This document shows positions 17,032-23,975 of a DNA stretch of 23,975 nt, piece by piece. Every line of letters begins with the position of its first letter. Position 1 is the first letter of the stretch. The notes beneath the pieces were generated by a model. That model searched no databases. It had not been told where the DNA came from and saw only the letters and a list, made by a program, of their open reading frames with translations. A program made the position numbers and the translations under genes. The stretch is from an uncultured Collinsella sp. (GTDB taxonomy: Bacteria > Actinomycetota > Coriobacteriia > Coriobacteriales > Coriobacteriaceae). Where the stretch lies: the NCBI GenBank assembly GCA_900540095.1, contig UQEO01000023.1, positions 1 through 23,975 of the forward strand, written 5' to 3'.

Positions 17032-18114
17032 TTGTCTTTATCCCATTCTTTGCCGCGCGAGCTGACGCGCCCCGTGCATGTGGGCGGCGTGCAGATCGGC
17101 GGCGGCGCGCCGGTGGTGGTTCAGTCCATGACCTGCACTGATACCGCTGATGCCCAGGCAACGCTTGGGCAGGTTCGCGCGTTGGCGCAGGCGGGCTGCG
17201 ATATCGTGCGCGTGAGTGTACCCACCGAGGCCGCGCTCGAGGGCTTTCGTACCATCTGTGCTGAGTCCCCGGTGCCGATCGTCGCCGATATTCACTTTAA
17301 CCATAAGCTCGCCATTGGTGCCGTTGAGGCCGGTGCTGCCAAGCTGCGCATCAATCCCGGCAATATCGGCGATTGGGCCAAGGTTGACGCGGTGATCGAT
17401 GCTGCTGGTGCCGCGGGCTGTGCGATTCGTATCGGCGTCAATGCCGGTTCACTCGAGCAGGATATCGCCGAGCGCGACGACCTCACGCAGCCCGAGAAGC
17501 TCGTGATGTCGAGCGAGCGCTTTGTGCGGCACTTTGAGGATCGTGGGTTTACCAACATAGTGCTTTCCGCCAAGGCCCATAGCGTACAGACGACGCTCGA
17601 TACCTATCGAGCCCTGTCGCGTGAGATTCCCCACGTTCCGCTTCACCTGGGCGTAACCGAGGCGGGTACCAAGCTCCAGGGCACCATCAAGAGCTCTGTA
17701 GGCTTGGGTATCTTGCTTTCCGAAGGCATTGGTGACACCATGCGTGTGTCGCTCACAGCCGATCCGGTTGAGGAGCCGCCGGTTGCCTGGGGTATTCTGC
17801 AGTCGTTGGGCCTGCGTCGCCGTGGTCCCGAGATTGTCTCGTGCCCCACGTGCGCCCGCTGCCAGGTTGACCTCATTCCCATTGCTGAGGAGGTCACCGA
17901 GCGGCTTAAGAACTACTCCGCGCCGCTTTCGATTGCCGTCATGGGATGTGCCGTTAATGGCCCCGGCGAGGCTTCCGACGCCGACCTAGGCGTGGCCTGT
18001 GGACGAGGTCAGGCCCTGCTCTTTTCGCATGGCCAGATCATTGGTAAAGTAGCTGAGGATCAAATTGTCGACGCGCTTATGGCAGAGGTCGACAAGCTTA
18101 TTGAGGAGAAATAA
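17032..18114 (+). CDS. ispG: (E)-4-hydroxy-3-methylbut-2-enyl-diphosphate synthase (flavodoxin/ferredoxin)
   Basis: A 4Fe-4S enzyme of the MEP pathway converting MEcPP to HMBPP. The product is 360 aa. The TIM-barrel half has PVVVQSMTCTDTADAQATL, PIVADIHFNHKLA and KLRINPGNIG. Cluster ligands C271, C274 (SCPTCARC) and C306 with E313 (MGCAVNGPGEA) match E. coli C270, C273, C305 and E312 with an offset of one. The start is TTG at 17032, with GGGGAG (17018-17023) 8 nt upstream; the longer open frame before it lies inside rseP. The dxr-rseP-ispG order is conserved in many Gram-positives. proS starts at the very next base after the stop. Confidence 0.95.
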   Translation: MSLSHSLPRELTRPVHVGGVQIGGGAPVVVQSMTCTDTADAQATLGQVRALAQAGCDIVRVSVPTEAALEGFRTICAESPVPIVADIHFNHKLAIGAVEAGAAKLRINPGNIGDWAKVDAVIDAAGAAGCAIRIGVNAGSLEQDIAERDDLTQPEKLVMSSERFVRHFEDRGFTNIVLSAKAHSVQTTLDTYRALSREIPHVPLHLGVTEAGTKLQGTIKSSVGLGILLSEGIGDTMRVSLTADPVEEPPVAWGILQSLGLRRRGPEIVSCPTCARCQVDLIPIAEEVTERLKNYSAPLSIAVMGCAVNGPGEASDADLGVACGRGQALLFSHGQIIGKVAEDQIVDALMAEVDKLIEEK

Positions 18115-19836
<1,722 letters not shown>

Positions 19837-19866
19837 TCGACGATTTCGCTTGTAGTTCGATATGTG

Positions 19867-19919
19867 GGACGGCCCCGCATTTCTCCAATCGGGGAGATGC
19901 GGGGCCGTCCTATTATCTT
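19867..19919 (+). terminator. proS operon terminator
   Basis: A 14-bp perfect outer stem GGACGGCCCCGCAT/ATGCGGGGCCGTCC (19867-19880 / 19897-19910) plus an inner CTCC/GGAG helix. The tail TATTATCTT is U-rich but broken. Lies 30 bp after proS. Confidence 0.82.
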
Positions 19920-19941
19920 GTAGCATCCTCGATATCTAAAA

Positions 19942-19979
19942 GGAAAACCCCACAGCCCATGCGAGCTGCGGGGTTTTCC
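19942..19979. terminator. bidirectional terminator between proS and the phosphotransferase gene
   Basis: GGAAAACCCC (19942-19951) pairs with GGGGTTTTCC (19970-19979), with an inner CAGC/GCTG helix. Read on the minus strand the stem is followed by TTTTCCTTTTAG, so it mainly serves the minus-strand adhE-phosphotransferase transcript. On the plus strand the T4 tail makes it a backup for proS. Confidence 0.82.
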
Positions 19980-20014
19980 ATTATGCCTCCGATGCGAAAT
20001 AAATCGCTCAGATA

Positions 20015-20779
20015 TTACTGATAATCGACGACGTCGATCCAGTTCTTCAGGAACTCATCGTTCACGTTGCGCTTACGAGCGAGCTCGGAAGCGGCGACGA
20101 TGCTCGTCCACTGACGCACGACCTGCATGGGCATGTCGGCACGGTCGCAGTAGAGCTCCAGGTAGGCCTCGGCCTGGTCCTTGCTGTTGAGGGCAAAGAG
20201 CAGGTAGGTGGTGGCAACGTCGGCAGCAGGGGAGCCCTGGGTGGCGTGTGCCCAGTCGCACACATAGAGCTGGCCGTCGTCGCCGACGATGACGTTGGAG
20301 GGGTTGAAGTCGCCGTGGCAGACCTTGAACTCCTTGGTCATGCCGTCCAGACGCTCCTGAAGGTTGTAGCGCGTGGTGGCATTGAGCTGATCAAGGCTGT
20401 CGATCATGCGGGCGAACTTGTCGCGCTGACGGTTGAGCAGCGGGGAGGTGTAGCCGTGGATCTCGATCTGGAGGTCGACGAACATCTCGAGGTACTCACC
20501 AAAGCGCTGGGGCTCGGCAGTCATCTTCTCGGCAAGGGTGGTGCCCGGAACCTTCTCGGTCACGAGCGCCCAGCCGTTGGCGTTCTCGAGCTGGGAAACC
20601 TCGAGAGCCTTGGGGCTGCGGATGCCGCACTCATTGATGCGGGCAAGATTCAAAGCCTCGTTGAACACGTCGGAGACAGGCTTGGTCTCGTTAAAGACCT
20701 TGACGATCTTGTCGCCCAGGTCGTAAACGACCTTGTTGCCACGGCGGACGAGCTCGGTCTTGGAATCGGGTAGCAGCAT
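20015..20779 (-). CDS. APH/choline-kinase-fold phosphotransferase, substrate unknown
   Basis: The product is 254 aa with the aminoglycoside-phosphotransferase/protein-kinase-like fold. The N-lobe has a candidate ATP-binding Lys (K27 in KIVKVF) and the segment ALVTEKVPGTTLAEKM. The catalytic loop is VCHGDFNPSNVIV (H155, D157, N162). The metal-binding motif is CDWAHATQGSPAADVATTY (D175, with DW replacing DFG). The substrate cannot be read from sequence; antibiotic resistance is not implied, since many such kinases act on metabolites. AAAGGAT lies about 7 nt upstream of the ATG, partly within a small hairpin. It lies 89 bp downstream of adhE on the same strand with no standard terminator between, so co-transcription is possible. 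Terminated at 19942-19979. Confidence 0.82.
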   Translation of the reverse strand: MLLPDSKTELVRRGNKVVYDLGDKIVKVFNETKPVSDVFNEALNLARINECGIRSPKALEVSQLENANGWALVTEKVPGTTLAEKMTAEPQRFGEYLEMFVDLQIEIHGYTSPLLNRQRDKFARMIDSLDQLNATTRYNLQERLDGMTKEFKVCHGDFNPSNVIVGDDGQLYVCDWAHATQGSPAADVATTYLLFALNSKDQAEAYLELYCDRADMPMQVVRQWTSIVAASELARKRNVNDEFLKNWIDVVDYQ

Positions 20780-20781
20780 GG

Positions 20782-20803
20782 TTGCATCCTTTCAACGATG
20801 CGA
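20782..20803 (-). promoter_or_regulatory. hairpin around the phosphotransferase ribosome-binding site
   Basis: On the minus-strand RNA, UCGCAUC and GAUGCAA (one G-U pair) form a 7-bp stem whose loop GUUGAAAG and 3' arm contain the Shine-Dalgarno AAAGGA. The start codon follows within about 3 nt. Such folding could reduce translation of the phosphotransferase. Confidence 0.35.
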
Positions 20804-20812
20804 TAGAAGCGA

Positions 20813-20849
20813 CGGCGGGGGTGTGTGAAACACCCGTGCACCCCCGCCG
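20813..20849 (-). promoter_or_regulatory. strong hairpin between adhE and the phosphotransferase gene
   Basis: A perfect 11-bp GC-rich stem CGGCGGGGGTG (20813-20823) / CACCCCCGCCG (20839-20849). On the transcribed minus strand the T6 run comes before the hairpin, not after, so it lacks a canonical U-tract. It may stabilise or separate the adhE message, or act as a leaky terminator. Confidence 0.5.
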
Positions 20850-20868
20850 CAAAAAACCGTGCAAAAAA

Positions 20869-23517
20869 CTAGCAGACGGCGTAGTCCTGGGGCTCGCGGC
20901 CGTAGTAGGCGTCCAGGTAGAGCTCCTTGATCTCGCTCATGAGCGGGTAGCGCGGGTTAGCGCCGGTGCACTGGTCGTTGAATGCCTGCTCGGTCATCTC
21001 GTCGAGGGTGTCGAGGAAGTACTGCTCGTCAACACCGTAGTCGGCGATGGTCTTCTTGACACCGATGAAGTCCTTGAGCTCCTCGAGCTTCGTGATGAAG
21101 TTCTCGAAGACCTCCTTGTCGTCCTTGCCCTCGATGCCGCAGTACTTGGCCATCTCGGCGTAGTTGTGCAGCGCGTTGGGGTAAGGATACTGGGAGAAGG
21201 TACCCATCTTGACGGGAGCCTCGGCGGCGTTGTAGCGCATGACGCGGGTCAGGATGACGGCGTTAGCGATGCCGTGGGGCAGGTGATGGAAAGCGCCGAG
21301 CTTGTGAGCCATGGAGTGGTTGAGGCCCAGGAAGGCGTTGGCGAAGGCCATACCGGCCATGCAGGAGGCGTTGTGCATCTCCTCGCGGGCGTGCGGGTCC
21401 TTGGCGCCGTTCGTGAAGCTGGAGGGCAGGTTCTCAAAGACGAGCTTGGCAGCGCGCTCGGAGAGGCCCTTGGTGTAGTCGGAAGCCATGATGGAGACGT
21501 AGGACTCGATGGCGTGGGTCATGACGTCGATGCCGGAGGCAGCGGTCAGGCCGCGCGGGGCGGTCATGCAGTTGTCGGCGTCGACGATAGCCATGTTGGG
21601 GAGCAGCGCGTAGTCGGCGAGCGGCCACTTGATGCCGGTCTCCTTGTCGGTGATGATGGCGAACGGCGTGCACTCGGAGCCGGTACCCGAGGAGGTCGGG
21701 ACGGCGACGAAGTAGGCCTTCTTGCCCATCTCGGGGAAGGTGAAGATACGCTTGCGGATGTCCATGAAGTCCATGGCCATGTCCTCAAACTTGCACTCGG
21801 GGTGCTCGTACATCATCCACATGATCTTGCCGGCGTCCATAGCGGAGCCACCGCCGACGGCGATGATGACGTCCGGCTCAAAGAGAGCCATCTGCTTGGC
21901 GCCGCGACGTGCGCACTGCAGCGACGGATCGGGCTCGACGTCGTAGAAGCAGTCGTGGGCGATGCCCATCTCGTCGAGCTTGGCCTCGATGGCGCGGGTG
22001 TTGCCATTCTTGAAGAGGAACTGGTCGGTAACGATGAAGGCGCGCTTCTTGCCCATGACGTTGCCCAGCTCGTCGAGGGCGACGGGCGTGGAACCCTTCT
22101 TGAAGTAGACCTTCTCGGGAGCGCGGAACCACAGCATGTTCTCACGGCGCTCGGCCACAGTCTTAACGTTGATCAAGTGCTTCACCCCAACGTTCTCGGA
22201 GACGGAGTTGCCGCCCCAGGAGCCGCAGCCCAGGGTCAGAGACGGCTTCATGCCAAAGTTGTACAGGTCACCGATGCCACCGTGCGAGGACGGGGTGTTG
22301 ATGACGATGCGGCAGGCCTTCATGACGTGCTCGAACAGGCTGATCTTCTCGGCCTGGGCGGGGTGCACGTACAGAGAGGCGGTGTGGCCCGGGCCACCGG
22401 CGAGCACCAGGTGCTCGGCCTTGTCGACGGCCTCCTGGAAGTCCTTGGCGTGGTACATGGCCAGGACCGGGGAGAGCTTCTCGTGGGAGAACTCCTCCTT
22501 GGCGGGGTCGGTGGAGGTGACCTCGGCGATCAGGATCTTAGTCTTGGCGGGAACCTCGATGCCGGCGAGCTCGGCGATCTTGGCGGCAGCCATGCCGGGG
22601 ATGCGGTGATCGAGGGCGCCGTTCTTGAACATGGCGGCACGCAGGGCCTCCATCTCGGCACCCTGCTTGACGAAGTAGCAGCCGCGCTTCTGGAACTCGG
22701 CCTTGACCTGGTCGTAGATGGTGTCGATGACGGTCACGGACTGCTCGGAAGCGCAGATCATGCCGTTGTCGAAGGTCTTGGAGTGGATGATGGAGTTGAC
22801 TGCGAGCAGAACGTCGGCGGTGTCGTCGATGACGACCGGGGTGTTACCGGCGCCAACGCCCAGGGCGGGCTTGCCCGAGGAGTAGGCGGCCTTGACCATG
22901 CCCGGGCCACCGGTGGCGAGGATGATGTCGACGTCGCGCATGACCATGTTGGTCAGCTCGATGGAGGGGACATCGACCCAGCCGATGATGCCCTCGGGGG
23001 CACCAGCCTTGACGGCGGCGTCAAGCACGAGCTTGGCGGCGGCGATGGTGCACTTGGCGGCAGCCGGGTGCGGGGAGATGATGATGGCGTTGCGGGTCTT
23101 CAGGCTGATCAGCGTCTTGAAGATTGCGGTGGAGGTGGGGTTGGTCGTCGGGATGACGGCGCCCACGATGCCGATGGGCTCGGCGATCTTGGTGATGCCG
23201 TAAGCCTCGTCGCGCTCCAGGACACCACAGGTCTTGGTGTTCTTGTAAGCGTTGTAGATGTACTCTGCGGCGTAGTGGTTCTTGATGACCTTGTCCTCAA
23301 GAACGCCGCGGCCGGTCTCCTCGATGGCCATCTTCGCCAACGGGATACGAGCCTTGTTGGCGGCCATGGCGGCCTCATAGAAGATCTTGTCGACCTGCTC
23401 CTGCGTGTACGTAGCAAAAAGCGCCTGGGCCTCTCGCATCTGAGCGAGCTTAGCCTCAAGCGCCTCTACGTTGTCCACAATTGCGGGAGTAGTGTTTTCC
23501 GGTGACTTTTTCACCAT
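20869..23517 (-). CDS. adhE: bifunctional acetaldehyde-CoA/alcohol dehydrogenase AdhE
   Basis: Reduces acetyl-CoA to acetaldehyde and then to ethanol, regenerating 2 NAD+; usually forms spirosomes. The product is 882 aa, full length. The N-terminal CoA-acylating aldehyde dehydrogenase domain has PTTNPTSTAIFK and catalytic C255 (NGMICASEQS; E. coli C246). A linker at about 445-465 leads to the iron-type alcohol dehydrogenase domain with GGGSAMDAGK and iron ligands D664, H668, H734 and H748 (GIDVMTHAIE, GLNHSMAHKLGAFHHLPHG). These match E. coli D653, H657, H723 and H737 with a constant offset of 11. The ATG at 23515-23517 has AAGGAG 6 nt upstream. Codon use is extremely biased, which also leaves a stop-free antisense frame. 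It faces the proS operon and is probably regulated by the repeats at 23613-23648. Confidence 0.97.
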   Translation of the reverse strand: MVKKSPENTTPAIVDNVEALEAKLAQMREAQALFATYTQEQVDKIFYEAAMAANKARIPLAKMAIEETGRGVLEDKVIKNHYAAEYIYNAYKNTKTCGVLERDEAYGITKIAEPIGIVGAVIPTTNPTSTAIFKTLISLKTRNAIIISPHPAAAKCTIAAAKLVLDAAVKAGAPEGIIGWVDVPSIELTNMVMRDVDIILATGGPGMVKAAYSSGKPALGVGAGNTPVVIDDTADVLLAVNSIIHSKTFDNGMICASEQSVTVIDTIYDQVKAEFQKRGCYFVKQGAEMEALRAAMFKNGALDHRIPGMAAAKIAELAGIEVPAKTKILIAEVTSTDPAKEEFSHEKLSPVLAMYHAKDFQEAVDKAEHLVLAGGPGHTASLYVHPAQAEKISLFEHVMKACRIVINTPSSHGGIGDLYNFGMKPSLTLGCGSWGGNSVSENVGVKHLINVKTVAERRENMLWFRAPEKVYFKKGSTPVALDELGNVMGKKRAFIVTDQFLFKNGNTRAIEAKLDEMGIAHDCFYDVEPDPSLQCARRGAKQMALFEPDVIIAVGGGSAMDAGKIMWMMYEHPECKFEDMAMDFMDIRKRIFTFPEMGKKAYFVAVPTSSGTGSECTPFAIITDKETGIKWPLADYALLPNMAIVDADNCMTAPRGLTAASGIDVMTHAIESYVSIMASDYTKGLSERAAKLVFENLPSSFTNGAKDPHAREEMHNASCMAGMAFANAFLGLNHSMAHKLGAFHHLPHGIANAVILTRVMRYNAAEAPVKMGTFSQYPYPNALHNYAEMAKYCGIEGKDDKEVFENFITKLEELKDFIGVKKTIADYGVDEQYFLDTLDEMTEQAFNDQCTGANPRYPLMSEIKELYLDAYYGREPQDYAVC

Positions 23518-23557
23518 TTGTGTCTCCTTGCGATCGGAGATTTACCCTACGCCTTGC

Positions 23558-23566
23558 ATGATAGCA
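23558..23566 (-). promoter_or_regulatory. candidate adhE promoter (extended -10)
   Basis: On the minus strand TGCTATCAT: hexamer TATCAT preceded by TGC, 41 bp upstream of the adhE ATG. No good -35 at 16-18 bp. The hexamer is the exact centre of an inverted repeat CTTGC-N6-GCAAG (23553-23568), which could be an operator or coincidence. Confidence 0.5.
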
Positions 23567-23612
23567 AGAAATTATTCGGCGAACGGTAAGATTCCTGTAA
23601 AAGGCACACTAA

Positions 23613-23648
23613 AACGCTTCAACCAAATGAAACGATTCAACTAAATCT
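23613..23648 (-). repeat. tandem 18-bp repeats upstream of adhE (operator-like)
   Basis: Two head-to-tail 18-bp copies, 23613-23630 and 23631-23648, share AACGnTTCAACnAAAT. Each overlaps an AAnCGnTT core (AAACGCTT at 23612-23619; AAACGATT at 23630-23637), the half-palindromic core with central CG common in LacI-family operators. They lie roughly 60-90 bp upstream of the predicted adhE transcript start. Confidence 0.5.
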
Positions 23649-23669
23649 ATCTGCCCAATGCACCGTCCC

Positions 23670-23696
23670 ACTCATTGGGGACAGGCTTACATGAGT
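23670..23696 (+). repeat. left 27-bp inverted repeat (REP-like)
   Basis: A 27-bp sequence starting ACTCATTGGGGACAGG and ending ATGAGT. It matches the reverse complement of 23904-23930 in 26 of 27 positions. Its own ends ACTCAT/ATGAGT are complementary, so each copy can form a hairpin, as REP elements do. Confidence 0.75.
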
Positions 23697-23975
23697 ATTT
23701 CAACGGGAAAACGGGGAGAACTGGGCATCTGTTTGATAATCGCTATTCGCGGGTCGCGGTTGAGTCGGACACGCAGGCGGTGCAGCTGCTCGACTATATT
23801 CGTCTCAATCTCGTGAAAGGTGCGCTTGGCTCAATCGAGGCGTACCGCTGGTCAAGCTACAAGGCATACCAGCTGGGCTACGATCCCTTTGACATCTGCA
23901 AACACTCATGTAAGTCTGTCCCCAATGAGTGCAAAAAGGCGCCCTCCGTACCACAGGGGGGGGGGAAGTTTGCGG
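23693..23975 (+). pseudogene. REP-associated / Y1 (IS200-like) transposase remnant, 5'-truncated
   Basis: The stop-free frame encodes recognisable middle-to-C-terminal blocks of Y1 transposases of the RAYT type: GRTGHLFDNRYSRVAVESD, then LLDYIRLNLVKGALG (usual pattern YIxLNPVxAG, so NP has become NL), then AYRWSSYKAYQLGY (usual WSSYxxY). The N-terminal HUH metal-binding half is missing: homology starts directly at the left inverted repeat, with no start codon or ribosome-binding site. The frame continues through the right repeat and is still open at the window edge, so the 3' end is unknown. It lies behind the divergent adhE promoter region. It is most likely a dead fragment that may still be mobilised in trans through its flanking repeats. 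Confidence 0.7.
23904..23930 (+). repeat. right 27-bp inverted repeat (REP-like)
   Basis: A 27-bp sequence starting ACTCATGTAAG and ending CCCCAATGAGT, the reverse complement of 23670-23696 with one mismatch. Together the two repeats bound a 261-bp unit holding the transposase fragment. Confidence 0.75.

Larger units (their letters stand above)
23518..23975. other. 458-bp region without an intact gene
   Basis: Contains, from left to right: the adhE ribosome-binding site and extended -10, the tandem operator-like repeats, the left inverted repeat, the transposase remnant, the right inverted repeat and a G10 run at 23956-23965. I see no tRNA, small RNA gene or intact ORF here. Confidence 0.7.

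Noticed and set aside
20015..20779. Aminoglycoside resistance gene
   Set aside because: The fold is shared by many metabolite kinases. Nothing in the sequence or context (tandem with adhE, no mobile resistance markers) points to antibiotic modification.
20782..23505. Plus-strand 907-aa open frame antisense to adhE
   Set aside because: It is codon-aligned with adhE on the other strand. Its stops would require TTA, CTA or TCA codons in adhE, which this highly biased gene avoids. The translation is low-complexity (Val, Gly, Leu, Asp, His) with no family motif.

Overview
The window is a stretch of bacterial chromosome, high in GC, coding-dense and built of housekeeping operons. The sequence looks like a fermentative, anaerobic, Gram-positive actinobacterium of the class Coriobacteriia, most likely Collinsella or a close relative. 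This is judged from protein character, the pairing of pyruvate phosphate dikinase with a fused AdhE, the MEP isoprenoid pathway, a TrmFO-type tRNA methyltransferase and the gene order. No 16S or other marker was available, so the genus is inference.

Layout. (1) 1-3300: the 3' 98% of ppdK, then rplS with its own promoter-like region, leader hairpin and strong terminator. (2) 3300-4200: rnhB, ending in a long terminator. (3) 4295-9504: a tightly packed, partly overlapping operon yraN-comM-dprA-trmFO-xerC (DNA uptake/processing, tRNA methylation, site-specific recombination). The xerC-like gene appears to lack an ordinary start codon. (4) 9554-11425: rpsB-tsf with a near-consensus promoter, a 134-nt leader and a terminator. 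(5) 11447-19980: a long operon pyrH-frr-uppS-cdsA-dxr-rseP-ispG-proS. It joins UMP synthesis and ribosome recycling to undecaprenyl phosphate, CDP-diacylglycerol, MEP-pathway steps, a site-2 protease and prolyl-tRNA synthetase, and closes with two hairpin terminators. (6) 20015-23517, minus strand: adhE followed by a small APH/choline-kinase-fold phosphotransferase. (7) 23518-23975: the adhE control region, with tandem 18-bp repeats and an extended -10, then the remnant of a REP-associated (Y1/IS200-like) transposase between 27-bp inverted repeats, and a G10 tract close to the window edge.

How it fits together: groups 3-5 are the conserved envelope/translation neighbourhood seen in many Gram-positive genomes. 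PPDK and AdhE are central fermentation enzymes (PEP/pyruvate interconversion; acetyl-CoA to ethanol with NADH reoxidation).

Most unusual points: an insertion of roughly 110 residues, including a winged-helix-like segment, inside the cytoplasmic part of the RseP-family protease; a perfect terminator-like hairpin plus U5 inside the first codons of uppS; a probable AUA (or other non-standard) start for xerC overlapping the trmFO stop as ATAG; paired operator-like repeats upstream of adhE; and the inverted-repeat-bounded transposase fragment. I see no CRISPR array, tRNA, rRNA, prophage or defence system, and no wholly unknown multigene system.
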